This document shows positions 51,853 to 60,913 of a stretch of 64,000 bases of DNA, piece after piece. A program made the position numbers and the translations under genes. Numbering within the stretch: position 1 is the stretch's first letter; each line of letters begins with the position of its first letter. The notes beneath the pieces were generated by a model. That model made no database searches, was not told where the DNA came from, and was given only the letters and a program-made list of their open reading frames with translations. The stretch covers positions 62,001-126,000 of the forward strand of contig NZ_LMDW01000004.1 of assembly GCF_001425205.1 (NCBI RefSeq). Direction: 5' to 3'. This DNA comes from Variovorax sp. Root411 (GTDB taxonomy: Bacteria > Pseudomonadota > Gammaproteobacteria > Burkholderiales > Burkholderiaceae_C).

Positions 51853-52287
51853 TCACGCCGGGTCGCGGTAGCGGAAGGTGCCCATCGCGCGCGCCGCCAC
51901 GTCGCCGTTGGCGTCGGTGACGGTGGCTTCGCAAAAGCACACCGAGCGGCCGCCGCCGGTGGCGCGCCCCTGCGCCTGCAGCAGCCCGCCCGCGGGCCGC
52001 ATGAAGGCGATGTGCATGTCGACCGTGACGACCTCCCGCGCGTAGGCCACGCGCGAGAGCGCGGCATGCGCCATGGCGCTGTCGAGCAGGGTCATCAGCA
52101 CGCCGCCGTGGCCGCTGGCGTGGTTGTTCAGCAGTTCGGGCCGCAGCGCCACCGACACCAGCGATTCGCCGTCTTCGGCACGCTCGAGGCGCAGGCACAG
52201 GTGCTCGGAAAAGGGCACGTGGCGCTGCGGCCCGCTGCGCGGCCGGTCGTCGCCTTCTGGCGGTGCGCTCGCGAGGTGCAGGCTCAT
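51853..52287 (-). CDS. PaaI family thioesterase
   Basis: A 144-residue hot-dog-fold thioesterase with LLNNHASGHGGVLMTLLDSA (the HGG active-site segment with Asp) and VDMHIAFMRPAGG. It would hydrolyse dead-end acyl-CoAs and free CoA. Its ATG overlaps the SDR stop by 4 bases; a second paralogue is at 54134. Confidence 0.9.
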   Translation of the reverse strand: MSLHLASAPPEGDDRPRSGPQRHVPFSEHLCLRLERAEDGESLVSVALRPELLNNHASGHGGVLMTLLDSAMAHAALSRVAYAREVVTVDMHIAFMRPAGGLLQAQGRATGGGRSVCFCEATVTDANGDVAARAMGTFRYRDPA

Positions 52288-53111
52288 GGCGCGGCTCCCC
52301 GCTTCGATGCGGCGGCGGCCGCCGTGAAGTCGCGCGGCCCCGTCAGCGCGAGGCCGCCATCGACGGGGATGATCGCGCCCGTGATGTACGAACCCCAGTC
52401 GCTCGCGAGCAGCATCGCCATGCGGCTGATGTCCTCGATGCGGCCCAGGCGCTTGAGCGGCACGCGCTCGGCCATCGCGGCCATCGTGCCGTCGGTGGGC
52501 GCGAGCCGCTTCAGGCCCTCGGTGTCGGCAATCGGCCCGGGCACGATGGAGTTGATGCGGATGCCTTGCGGACCCCACTCCAGCGCCAGCACCTGCGTCA
52601 GCATGTCGACCCCCGCCTTGGCCGCGCACACGTGGGCCTGGAAGGGCGTCGGCGTGAAGGCCTGTCCGGCGGAGATCTGGATCACGCAGGCACCGGGTTG
52701 GCGCAGGTGCGCATGCGCCAGCCGGGCGACGTTGAAGCTGCCCAACAGGTCGATGTCGACCACCGTCTTGAAAGCGTTGGGCGACATGTCGAGCGCGCTC
52801 GCGAGAAAGTTGCCCGCGGCGCCCGAGACCAGCACGTCGATCGGGCCGAAGCGCTCGGCGCCCTGCGCGAAGGCACTCTCCAGCGCCTCGGGCTGGCGCA
52901 CATCGGCCGGAATGCCCAGCGCCTGCGTACCGAGCGCTTCGAGCTGCTGCGCGGCCGCGGCCACCTTGTCGGCCGAGCGGCTGAGCACCGTGAGGCGCGC
53001 ACCGGCGCGCGCGAAGGCCTGCGCGATGCCGAAGTTGATGCCGCTGGAGCCACCGGCCACGGCCACGTGGCGGCCCGTGAAATCGAATGCGGAAAAATCA
53101 ATGGGGTTCAT
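52284..53111 (-). CDS. SDR family protein, 2,4-dienoyl-CoA reductase-like
   Basis: A 275-residue SDR. The cofactor site reads AGGSSGINFGIAQAFA and the NAG motif is replaced by SGAAGNFLAS. The position of the catalytic Tyr is Val in AHVCAAKAGVDMLTQ, the same situation as in peroxisomal 2,4-dienoyl-CoA reductases, whose ALEWGPQGIRINSIVPGPI stretch is closely matched here. I infer NADPH-dependent dienoyl-CoA reduction for unsaturated substrates. ATG at 53111 has GGAGTG at good spacing; a GTG at 53123 is possible. Confidence 0.88.
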   Translation of the reverse strand: MNPIDFSAFDFTGRHVAVAGGSSGINFGIAQAFARAGARLTVLSRSADKVAAAAQQLEALGTQALGIPADVRQPEALESAFAQGAERFGPIDVLVSGAAGNFLASALDMSPNAFKTVVDIDLLGSFNVARLAHAHLRQPGACVIQISAGQAFTPTPFQAHVCAAKAGVDMLTQVLALEWGPQGIRINSIVPGPIADTEGLKRLAPTDGTMAAMAERVPLKRLGRIEDISRMAMLLASDWGSYITGAIIPVDGGLALTGPRDFTAAAAASKRGAAP

Positions 53112-53119
53112 CGCTGTGA

Positions 53120-54100
53120 TCACTCCGGCTTGAAGCCGATCTCGGCCAGCATCCTGCGTTCGCGCTCGAACTGCGCACGGGCGTAGTCGGCATAGCTCTC
53201 GCCGGTCATCAGCTTGGGCTGCATGTCGAACAGCTCCAGCTGCTGGAGGTAGGCGGGGTCCGCCGCAGCCTTGCCGAAGGCCGCGTGCAGCCTGGCGGCG
53301 ATCTTCGGATCGAGGTTCTTCGGCGCCACCAGGCCCACCGGCGACTCGATCACCATGTCATGGCCCAGTTCCTTCACGGTCGGCGTGTCGTAGCGCTTCA
53401 GGCGCTCGGCGGTGAAGGTGGCGAGCAGCCGCACCTTGCCGCCCTGCACCTGGGGCCCGAAGCCGGGATCGCCGTAGACGTCGAGGTGGCGGCCGATCAC
53501 CGCCTGGAAGGCTTCGCTGCCGCCCTTGTAGGGCACCAGGTTGAAGGAGGTGCCCGCCTGCCTGGCGAGGCGCTCGGCGTAGATGCGGTTAATGCTGATC
53601 GCGCCCACGTTGCCCCAGCTGACGGCGCCGGGACGTTTCCTGGCATCGGCCAGCAGCTCGGGCAGCGACTTCCAGGGCGCGTCGGCGGCCACCACGATGC
53701 CGGTGGCGAGGCCGGCCAGCCCGATCAGGTAGCTGAAGTCCTTGAGCGGGTCCCAGCTCACCTTCTGCACCAGCGGTGCGCGGATCACCGAGTTGTGCAT
53801 GACCGCGATCGTGTAGCCGTCGGCTTCGTGCATGGTCGCCAGCGATGCGGTGCCGGTGACGCCGCCTGCGCCCGGCTTGTGCATCAGCACGATGGGCTGG
53901 CCCAGGTCCCTGGAGGCGGCCTCGGCCAGCGTGCGGAAGATCGGGTCGAAGGAACCGCCCGGCGGAAATGGCAGCACGAGCAGGATCGGCTTGCTCGGGT
54001 AAGGGTCGGCGGCGAAGGCCGGGGCGGCTGTGCTGGCGGCGAGGGCGATCAGTGCGCCAAGCGCGCCGCGCCGGCCGAGCGAGCGGAAAGTGCGGTTCAT
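53120..54100 (-). CDS. Tripartite tricarboxylate transporter (Bug) substrate-binding protein
   Basis: A 326-residue Bug protein. It has an N-terminal signal (MNRTFRSLGRRGALGALIAL, cleaved near AFA) and ILLVLPFPPGGSFDPIFRTL, followed by MHKPGAGGVTGTASL. It lies between a thioesterase gene and the dienoyl-CoA reductase-like gene on the same strand, so it is co-transcribed with degradation genes although no TctAB membrane genes are near. Confidence 0.92.
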   Translation of the reverse strand: MNRTFRSLGRRGALGALIALAASTAAPAFAADPYPSKPILLVLPFPPGGSFDPIFRTLAEAASRDLGQPIVLMHKPGAGGVTGTASLATMHEADGYTIAVMHNSVIRAPLVQKVSWDPLKDFSYLIGLAGLATGIVVAADAPWKSLPELLADARKRPGAVSWGNVGAISINRIYAERLARQAGTSFNLVPYKGGSEAFQAVIGRHLDVYGDPGFGPQVQGGKVRLLATFTAERLKRYDTPTVKELGHDMVIESPVGLVAPKNLDPKIAARLHAAFGKAAADPAYLQQLELFDMQPKLMTGESYADYARAQFERERRMLAEIGFKPE

Positions 54101-54133
54101 GGTGTTGTGTCTCCTGTCGTTGGAATTCGCGGT

Positions 54134-54553
54134 TCAGGCGGCCTGCGGCAGCGGCAGGTAGCGAAAGGAACCCTGCGCACACGCGACCACGCGGCCGCCG
54201 TCGTCGGTGACCGAGGCGCGGCACCACGCGATGCCGGCGTCGTGCTGCACCACTTCGCCGTCGGCCGTGAGGCGGCCGCGGCCCGGTGCGTGGAAGCTGG
54301 TGTGGAGGTCGAGCGTGACGGCGGTGCGCGCAAAGTCGAACAGCGACACGGCGGCGCTCGCCATGGCCACGTCGAGCAGCGTGGCCAGCACGCCGCCATG
54401 CACCGCGCCGATGACGTTGCCGAGTTCGGGCCGCGCGTCGATCACGAGGCGTGCGCGGCCGCCTTCGGAGTATTCGCGGCGCGCCTCCAGCAGCCGCATG
54501 AATGGCACCTGGCCGAACAGGTTGCGGCGATCCGCGCCCGTGACGGGTGTCAT
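54134..54553 (-). CDS. PaaI family thioesterase
   Basis: A 139-residue hot-dog-fold thioesterase with ELGNVIGAVHGGVLATLLDV and VTLDLHTSFHAPGRGRL. It resembles the enzyme at 51853 in layout but not closely in sequence. Its ATG at 54553 overlaps the stop of the CoA ligase by 4 bases. Confidence 0.9.
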   Translation of the reverse strand: MTPVTGADRRNLFGQVPFMRLLEARREYSEGGRARLVIDARPELGNVIGAVHGGVLATLLDVAMASAAVSLFDFARTAVTLDLHTSFHAPGRGRLTADGEVVQHDAGIAWCRASVTDDGGRVVACAQGSFRYLPLPQAA

Positions 54554-56052
54554 GCCCGCACCCGTTCGCGCAGCACGTTCTTCAGCACCTTGCCGGCAGC
54601 CGACAGCGGCAGCTCGCGCAGGAAGCTGATGCCGCGCGGGCACTTGTAGCCGGCCAGGCGCTCGCGGCACCAGGCGCGCAGTTCGTCGGCATCGGCACGG
54701 GCATCGTCGGCCAGCACGACCGCCGCATGCACCGCCTCGCCCCAGCGCGCGTCGGGCACGCCGATGACCGCCGCCTGCTTCACCTGCGGATGGCTGCGCA
54801 GCGCGGCCTCCACTTCGGCGCAGTAGACGTTCTCGCCGCCGCTGATGATCATGTCCTTCAGGCGGTCGACGATGAACAGGTGCCCGTCGGCCAGCATGCG
54901 GCCGGCATCTCCGGTGTGCAGCCAGCCGTCCTTCAGCGCCGCGACCGTGGCCTCGGGGTTGCGCCAGTAGCCCTGCATCACCATCGGCCCGCGCGCCAGC
55001 ACCTCGCCGACTTCGCCGCGCGGCAGTTCGCGGCCGCGCTCGTCAGCGACGATGATCTCGGCGCCCAGGCCGGCGCGGCCCACCGAGTTCAGCCGGCCGA
55101 GCACGCGCGCCTCGGGCCGGTGATTCGAAGGCAGGTTGATGCACACGGCGCCCGCGGTTTCGGTGAGGCCGTAGGCCTGGAAGAACTCGGCATGCGGCCA
55201 TGCCGCCAGCGCGCGGTCGAGCAGGTCGGGCGGCATCGGCGCGGCACCGAAGGCGATGCGCGTGAGGCTGCGCACGCGCTCAGGCGTGAACGAGGGATCG
55301 TCGAGCAGCGACTGCAGCATGCTGGGCACCACGACGATGTCGCCGATGCGGTGCGCCGCGATGGCCTCGATGACGGCGGCAGGCCGGAACTGCGCCATCG
55401 TCACGCAGCTGCCGCCGACGATCAGCTGGCCCACCAGGCGGCCGAGGCCGGCGACATGGAACAGCGGCGCCACCAGCAGCGACACCGAGTCCGGTGCGTT
55501 GTTGAGCTCGGCGCCGCGGGTCATCGACGCGGTCCAGAAGTTCGCGTGGCTCAGCATCACGCCCTTGGAGCGGCCGGTGGTGCCGCCGGTGTAGAGGATG
55601 GCGGCAAGCGCGTCGCCGCCGGTGCGCGTGTCGGGCAATGGCTCCAGCGCCGCGCCTTCGTCTTCGAGCGTGCCCAGCCGCGCGAGCGCGGGCGCGTCGG
55701 GCGGTGCCAGCGCCTGCAGGGTTTCGTCGACGAGCAGCAGCGAGGCTTCGCTGTCCTGCAACGCATGCGCGAGCTCGGGCGTGCTCCAGCGGATGTTCAG
55801 GGGACAGGCGACGGCGCCCAGCCACCAGCACGCGAGGATGGCGCGCACCAGCTGGTCGCTGTTGGGCGCGAGCAGCGCCACGCGGTCGCCGCGCGCAATG
55901 CCGCGCCTGGCCAGCGCGGCCGCCTGGCGCGCGACGCCGTCCGCCATCTGCGCATGCGTCTGGCGGCGCACGCCGGTCTCGCTCAGGTGGGTGAGCGCCG
56001 TCATGTCGGGATGGCGCTGGAGCGCGCGATGCAGGCCTTGGGTCAGGTACAC
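54550..56052 (-). CDS. Acyl-CoA synthetase (AMP-dependent ligase)
   Basis: A 500-residue ANL ligase: P-loop ILYTGGTTGRSKGVMLSH, A5 QAYGLTETAGAV, WLHTGDAGRMLADGHLFIVD, DMIISGGENVYCAEVE and the catalytic Lys in LPLSAAGKVLKNVLR. The GTG at 56052 gives MYLTQGLHRAL, the common N-terminus of close homologues as I recall them; another GTG at 56091 is open in frame. It activates a second acid for this region; the ligase at 45845 belongs to a different branch. Confidence 0.93.
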   Translation of the reverse strand: MYLTQGLHRALQRHPDMTALTHLSETGVRRQTHAQMADGVARQAAALARRGIARGDRVALLAPNSDQLVRAILACWWLGAVACPLNIRWSTPELAHALQDSEASLLLVDETLQALAPPDAPALARLGTLEDEGAALEPLPDTRTGGDALAAILYTGGTTGRSKGVMLSHANFWTASMTRGAELNNAPDSVSLLVAPLFHVAGLGRLVGQLIVGGSCVTMAQFRPAAVIEAIAAHRIGDIVVVPSMLQSLLDDPSFTPERVRSLTRIAFGAAPMPPDLLDRALAAWPHAEFFQAYGLTETAGAVCINLPSNHRPEARVLGRLNSVGRAGLGAEIIVADERGRELPRGEVGEVLARGPMVMQGYWRNPEATVAALKDGWLHTGDAGRMLADGHLFIVDRLKDMIISGGENVYCAEVEAALRSHPQVKQAAVIGVPDARWGEAVHAAVVLADDARADADELRAWCRERLAGYKCPRGISFLRELPLSAAGKVLKNVLRERVRA

Positions 56053-56154
56053 GATGAATGAAGCCGCCGGCTGGTTGCGAAGATGAGGCACAGCTTAGGC
56101 GGCACCGCGTCTCGCACCCATGGCGGGAAGCGCCAAAGGGCTTGGCGAAACCGC

Positions 56155-57168
56155 TCAGCGTTCCGGGCCGTGCGTCAGCCGGTATTCGCCGGGCGCCACG
56201 CCGGTCCACTGCTTGAAGGCGCGGTGGAAGGTGCTGGCTTCCGAGAAGCCCACGCGGTTGGCGATGTCGAGCAGCGGCAGCGGCGTGTGCAGCAGGTAGT
56301 CGATGGCGGCGTCGCGCCGCAGCTCGTCCTTGATCTGCTGGAAGCCGCGGCCTTCGTCGCGCAGGCGCCGGCGCAGCGTCTGTGGCGTTACCGCGAGCGC
56401 CTCGCCCACTTCCTCCAGCGACGGCAGCTCGCTGCCCAGCCCCTTGCGCAAGAGCCGGCGGATGCGCTCGGTCAGGCTGCTGGTGTCGCGGTACTTCACG
56501 ATCAGGTTGGCAGGCGATCCGGCGAGGAATTCGCGCAGGCTCTGCGGCGACTGCACCACCGGCAGGTCGAGCCAGCGCGCCTCGAACGACATGCCGACGT
56601 GGGCCTGCCCGTAGCGGATCGGCACCTGGTAGACGCGCGAGGTCTCGGTGTTGGTCTGTTCGGCCGTGTAGCCGACTTCGAGCAGCGGGATGCGGCGCGC
56701 CACCAGCCACGACGAGGCATTGAAGGCGAACAGCATGAAGGCCTTCACCGCGTAGTCGAGCCGTGCATCGGAAGCGCGCCGCAGCACGAACTGCACATGC
56801 GCGCTGCCGCCTTTCACCGTGAGGCGCGGCACGAAGTCGCGCAGCAGCAGGTGGTAGGAAGCGAAGCCTTCACGCAGCGCCTCGCCGAGCGTGGCGCAGC
56901 GCACCAGCCGGCGCATGCATTGGCCGAAGCTGCCCGGAGGCAGCGGGCAGCTCAGGAGGCCCCAGATCTCGTCGCGCAGTTCGCGCCGCAGCGCGCGGAT
57001 CAGCAGCGCGTACTGGCGCTGCGAGATGCGCGCCAGCGGCGACTCCAGCAGCGAGGGAGCGATGCCCGCCCAGGCCAGCACGCGCGCCGCATCGACGCCG
57101 CGATGGCGCGCGCCCATCAGGATGCTGTGCACCTGCTGGATGGCAACGGTGTGGTGGGTGGGCGTCAT
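56155..57168 (-). CDS. AraC family transcriptional regulator (OruR/ArgR-type)
   Basis: A 337-residue regulator with the long N-terminal Arabinose_bd-type domain (residues 20-210, with the SQRQYALLIRALRREL opening) and the C-terminal helix-turn-helix EVGEALAVTPQTLRRRLRDE plus NRVGFSEASTFHRAFKQWTG and VAPGEYR. It lies within the minus-strand series between the CaiB gene and the ligase gene and is the only regulator in the 42-58 kb region, making it the likely local activator. Confidence 0.92.
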   Translation of the reverse strand: MTPTHHTVAIQQVHSILMGARHRGVDAARVLAWAGIAPSLLESPLARISQRQYALLIRALRRELRDEIWGLLSCPLPPGSFGQCMRRLVRCATLGEALREGFASYHLLLRDFVPRLTVKGGSAHVQFVLRRASDARLDYAVKAFMLFAFNASSWLVARRIPLLEVGYTAEQTNTETSRVYQVPIRYGQAHVGMSFEARWLDLPVVQSPQSLREFLAGSPANLIVKYRDTSSLTERIRRLLRKGLGSELPSLEEVGEALAVTPQTLRRRLRDEGRGFQQIKDELRRDAAIDYLLHTPLPLLDIANRVGFSEASTFHRAFKQWTGVAPGEYRLTHGPER

Positions 57169-57229
57169 CGATGGCGGCCGCTGCGACCCGGCCGGTGGGA
57201 TTGTAGGCAGCGACCCTGCGCCGGGTGCT

Positions 57230-58411
57230 TCAGCCGATGGCGCCGGCCGCCCGCAGCGCGGCCACGGCCGAGGCGTCGAGTCCGGCCTGCCGCAGGATCT
57301 CGTCGGTGTGCTCGCCGGCGCGCGGGGCGGGGCGTGCGGCGCACGGTTCGAAGCCGGTCATCTTGATGGGACAGCCGAGCTGCGGCGCCGCCGCGGCATC
57401 GGGCGCCATGCGCATGCCGCGCGCGCGGAAATGCGGATGCGCCAGCGCCTCGTCGATGCGCAGCACCGGCGTCACGCAGCCGGCGCCGTCGTGGAACAGG
57501 CCGCGCCAGTGCGCGAGCGGCCGCGCGCCGAAGATGGCGGCGAGCTCCGCGCGCAGGCGTTCCTCGGTCGTGGCATCGCCGCTGCGGTGCAGGGGCGCGA
57601 GGTCGGGGCGCTCGAGCAGGCGGCACAGCTCGTTCCAGAACTTCGGCTCCAGCGCGCCGACGGCAAGCTGCCTGTCGTCGGCGGTGCGGTAGAAGCCATA
57701 GCAGGCGAGCGCGCCCGTCAGCGCGCTGTGGCCGATGCGCGGCACCTCGCCATGCTGGTGCAGGCCGGCCAGCGGCAGCACCGCATGGGCCAGCACGCCA
57801 TCGGCCATCGCGATGTCGACATGTCGCCCGCGCCCGCTGCGCGCGGCATCGAACAGCGCGGCCAGGATGCCGGCCACCGCGGTCATGGTGCCGCCCAGCA
57901 GGTCGGCCACGGGCAGGTTCGACAGCGCCGGACCCGCGGCATTGCCGATCTGGTCGGCCACGCCCGCGAGCGCCGCGTAGTTGAGGTCGTGCCCCGGCGT
58001 CTCGCACAGCGGCCCGGTTTGGCCGAAGCCGCTGATGCTGCAGTAGACGATGCGCGGGTTCACGGCCGCCACCGCTTCGTAGCCCACGCCGAGCCGCTGC
58101 ATCACGCCGGGCCGGAACCCCTCCACCAGCACGTCGGCCTCGCGGCAAAGGCGCAGCAGCGTGGCCACGCCCTGCGCCTGCTTCAGGTCGATGCGGATCG
58201 CGCGCTTGTTGCGGTTGACGAGCGCGCGCACGGCGGGGCTCGCGTAGTCGCCGGCGCTGATGTCCTCGATCTTGACGACATCGGCGCCGAGGTCGGCCAG
58301 GTGCATGGCGCCGAGCGGTCCGGGCAAGAGGCGGGTCAGGTCGAGCACGCGCACGCCGGCGAGCGGCGCACCCTTGGCCGCGCTCGCCGGGGATTCGGGG
58401 GAAGAGGTCAT
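57230..58411 (-). CDS. CaiB/BaiF CoA transferase or alpha-methylacyl-CoA racemase-like protein
   Basis: A 393-residue family III protein. GVRVLDLTRLLPGPLGAMHL and VEGFRPGVMQRLGVGYEAV are family signatures. His141 (GHDLNYAALAG) and Asp170 (LPVADLLGG) are spaced 29 residues apart, close to the His/Asp catalytic pair of alpha-methylacyl-CoA racemase, so racemisation of 2-methylacyl-CoA is a real possibility beside CoA transfer. It is the first gene of the long minus-strand region. Confidence 0.92.
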   Translation of the reverse strand: MTSSPESPASAAKGAPLAGVRVLDLTRLLPGPLGAMHLADLGADVVKIEDISAGDYASPAVRALVNRNKRAIRIDLKQAQGVATLLRLCREADVLVEGFRPGVMQRLGVGYEAVAAVNPRIVYCSISGFGQTGPLCETPGHDLNYAALAGVADQIGNAAGPALSNLPVADLLGGTMTAVAGILAALFDAARSGRGRHVDIAMADGVLAHAVLPLAGLHQHGEVPRIGHSALTGALACYGFYRTADDRQLAVGALEPKFWNELCRLLERPDLAPLHRSGDATTEERLRAELAAIFGARPLAHWRGLFHDGAGCVTPVLRIDEALAHPHFRARGMRMAPDAAAAPQLGCPIKMTGFEPCAARPAPRAGEHTDEILRQAGLDASAVAALRAAGAIG

Positions 58412-59145
58412 ATGGCCTGCAATCTAGGCGGCGCGGTGCATCGCGGCAATGGCGGCACTGCTCCTGGCGATTGGCGAAAAGCGTCAGGCGGAGTTTGCGT
58501 TCGCCGGAGCGCGCATGCTGCGCGATCTGCTTCGAGCAGAAGGTGTCGCCGGGTGCGGAGTGCTACAAGCACAGTACGTGGGACACAACGAAATACAAGC
58601 AAGGTCCAAGTCGCCTTCATAGTGCTTCCCGCAGTCTCCGGCGCCTTGCACAGTCGCCCCGACCGCCAACTCAGACCGCTCTTCGGTCACTCCCCGAAGG
58701 GCAATGGGAGCACAGTTGTGTCATTCCTGGAAACGAATACCGCCTTTGTCGATCCGCTTGCTGGCCACAACCGCCGCGAGAGGCTGTGGAAGGCAGACAT
58801 TTTTTGGTTAATGCCCTGTAACGCTATTGAAGTCGATGGCTCGCATCGCGATGCGTGTCGCCTTCCTGGATTGCTGGCTGCAAAACGAAAACGTTCATTG
58901 ATCAAGCGGTGCACGCACCGAGGGGCGCCAGCTCCCGCGTGCAACCGCACATGAATGCATCCACGCATGCATTCGATCGAACATGGCTGGATGACAGCCG
59001 ACCGCTACTAGAGGAAATGATTTAACTGAGCAGACTTGTCGAAGAACAACTTCGCCACCGCGTGCACCTCAGCGCGACGGGCCAATATTTTGGTCGAGCT
59101 TGCCCCCTCCGAATGACGTTTCCGGCGACGTCAGAAGGGCATGTC
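58412..59145. other. Gene-free stretch with an operator-like palindrome
   Basis: About 730 bases with no supported gene. A perfect inverted repeat lies at 58953-58974. The first part should include the promoter for the CaiB gene. A phrase near 58500 (MLRDLLRAEGV) faintly recalls IS3-type integrases but is too short to call. Confidence 0.45.
58953..58974. promoter_or_regulatory. Perfect inverted repeat GAATGCAT-n6-ATGCATTC
   Basis: Eight-base arms with a six-base spacer (CCACGC), total 22 bases: the right size for a dimeric repressor site. It is about 170 bases before the small secreted-protein gene and 540 bases from the divergent CaiB gene. Confidence 0.4.
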
Positions 59146-59541
59146 ATGTTCACACGCTACGCCATCCGCACGCTGCTTTGCGTTGCTGCCGTCCCCGCCA
59201 TCTCCGATGACTCGGCGCCCACCCATGATCGCGTGTTTCTGAGCAAGACCGAGATCGAGAGCACCTTGATCGGCAAACCCATCGTTTCAAACAATCTCGC
59301 GACCGGCATGGTCTCGAGCTGGCAGTTCTACTCCGATGGTCGCGTGGACTTCGCCAACCGAAGCGGCCCCGGCCGCGCGTCGGGCAAATGGTTTCTCAAC
59401 CCCGATGGTGCAATGTGCGTGACGATGATTTCGCGAACCGGGTGCCGCTACTGGTTCAGGATCGAAAAGGACGGCGCCCTCGCGAATGCCAATACCAGGG
59501 AACCGAACGCGCCTACGGTGGCCGAGATACGGTTTGAGTAA
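59146..59541 (+). CDS. Small secreted DUF995-like protein
   Basis: A 131-residue protein with an N-terminal signal (MFTRYAIRTLLCVAAVPAIS) and a mature domain of about 105 residues. LSKTEIESTLIGKPIVSNN, YSDGRVDFANRSG, SGKWFLNPDGAMCVTMISRT and YWFRIEKDG resemble the DUF995 family of exported proteins, whose function is not established. The ATG at 59146 follows AGAAGGGCATGTC. Two Cys (in MCVTM and TGCRYW) could form a disulfide. It is convergent with the amino-acid dehydrogenase gene. Confidence 0.72.
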   Translation: MFTRYAIRTLLCVAAVPAISDDSAPTHDRVFLSKTEIESTLIGKPIVSNNLATGMVSSWQFYSDGRVDFANRSGPGRASGKWFLNPDGAMCVTMISRTGCRYWFRIEKDGALANANTREPNAPTVAEIRFE

Positions 59542-59593
59542 GGGTGCGAAGCTAATCGCCCCGGCCCACCTTTGTGCAGCCCCCATGGACCTA

Positions 59594-60853
59594 TCAAAGG
59601 AACCGCCCCGGCGCAAACGGCAGCGGATCGATCTCGCACTGCTCGCCGAGCATCAGCGACCCTAGCAGGCGGGCAGTTCCCGGGCCGGTGCTGAAGCCGA
59701 TGTGCTGGTGGCCGAACGCCAGCCACAGGCCGGGATGCCGCGGGCATTCTCCGACGATCGGCCGGCTGTCCGGCAGGGTGGGCCGGCTTCCCAGCCAGGC
59801 CTCCGGGTCAAGGCGGCTTTCCAGCGGAAACGCTTCGCGCGCCGATCGTTCCGCAAGGTCGAGCTGCGCGAGGTTTCTCGGCGCATCGCGCTGCGTGAGC
59901 TGCACGCCAGTGGACAGGCGCAGCCCCTGTTCCATGGGCGACAGCACATAGGCGCCGCCGGTGTCGTAGACAGGCCGTCCGAGCGTGGCGTTGCGGGCAG
60001 CGCTGTAGTGCATGTGATAGCCGCGCTCGAACGCCATCGGCACAGAGATGCCGAGCGCCTTCTGGGCGAACTCGCGGGTCCACGGTCCCAGCGCGAGCAC
60101 GACCTTCGACGCCTCGTGCACCGCACCGTTCTCCTCGTGGAGCTGCCAGGCACCCGTTGCACCGGATCGGCCGAGCCCGCCGATCGATGCCTGCCTGAGC
60201 TGCCCTCCGCGGGAAACGAAAAGCCCGACATACGCCTCCACGACGCGGCCGGGGCTGTCCACCGAAGCGGTGTCCTGGATCCACAGTGCGCGCGGAAACA
60301 GAGGCTTCAGATGAGGCTCCAGGTCCGAGAGCGCCTTCGCATTCAACACCTGCGTGGCAAGGCCGAACCGGTCGAAGGTCTCGCGCGACAGCCGGCTGCC
60401 GGCAAAGGCCTGCTCGCTGCGGTAGAGGAACAGCCATCCATTGGTGCGCAGGCGATGTGCCGCCCCTGCCTCGACGAGCAGGCGCTGGTGCTCCGCCGTC
60501 GAGAGGCGAATCAGCGCGTCCAGCGCGGCAGTCGTTTCCCGGAACACGCTGCTACGCGCATTGGCGAGAAAGCGCACGGCCCAATGAAGGTTCTTCGCGA
60601 GGAACACGGGGTCGTAGCGAAAGCTCGCCGAGGTGTTCTTGAGCAGCTTCGGAAGCGCCGACCACAGCCCGGGATTGTTGAACGGCATCAGCGAGCTGCG
60701 TGCGATCACCCCGGCGTTGCCGTACGACGTTTCGCGGCCCGGTTCCGAGCGGTCGAAGAGCGTGACCTCGAACCCTCGCCGTTGAAGCTCAAGGGCGCAC
60801 GACACACCGACGATGCCGGCGCCCAGGATGGCAACAGTGTTCTTCTTCATCAA
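59594..60853 (-). CDS. D-amino-acid dehydrogenase (DadA-like) FAD oxidoreductase
   Basis: A 419-residue DAO-superfamily flavoprotein. The FAD-binding motif VAILGAGIVGVSCALELQRR is at the N-terminus and the C-terminus reads LWLAFGHQHIGFSTGPGTAR, as in membrane-associated D-amino-acid dehydrogenases. The middle has NAKALSDLEPHLKPLFPRAL, a DadA-style phrase. It would deaminate a D-amino or imino acid and pass electrons to quinone. The start is one of two tandem ATGs (60853 or 60850). It lies downstream of a saccharopine dehydrogenase-like gene on the same strand. Confidence 0.9.
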   Translation of the reverse strand: MMKKNTVAILGAGIVGVSCALELQRRGFEVTLFDRSEPGRETSYGNAGVIARSSLMPFNNPGLWSALPKLLKNTSASFRYDPVFLAKNLHWAVRFLANARSSVFRETTAALDALIRLSTAEHQRLLVEAGAAHRLRTNGWLFLYRSEQAFAGSRLSRETFDRFGLATQVLNAKALSDLEPHLKPLFPRALWIQDTASVDSPGRVVEAYVGLFVSRGGQLRQASIGGLGRSGATGAWQLHEENGAVHEASKVVLALGPWTREFAQKALGISVPMAFERGYHMHYSAARNATLGRPVYDTGGAYVLSPMEQGLRLSTGVQLTQRDAPRNLAQLDLAERSAREAFPLESRLDPEAWLGSRPTLPDSRPIVGECPRHPGLWLAFGHQHIGFSTGPGTARLLGSLMLGEQCEIDPLPFAPGRFL

Positions 60854-60913
60854 TCCGATTCTCGCCCGCGCCGACTACCTACGCCGACGGCACGCGGTCG
60901 GCCAGAGAGCCGG

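Noticed and set aside
58500-58620. Possible IS3-type integrase remnant (MLRDLLRAEGV phrase)
   Set aside because: Only about ten residues resemble the family and no catalytic motif follows.
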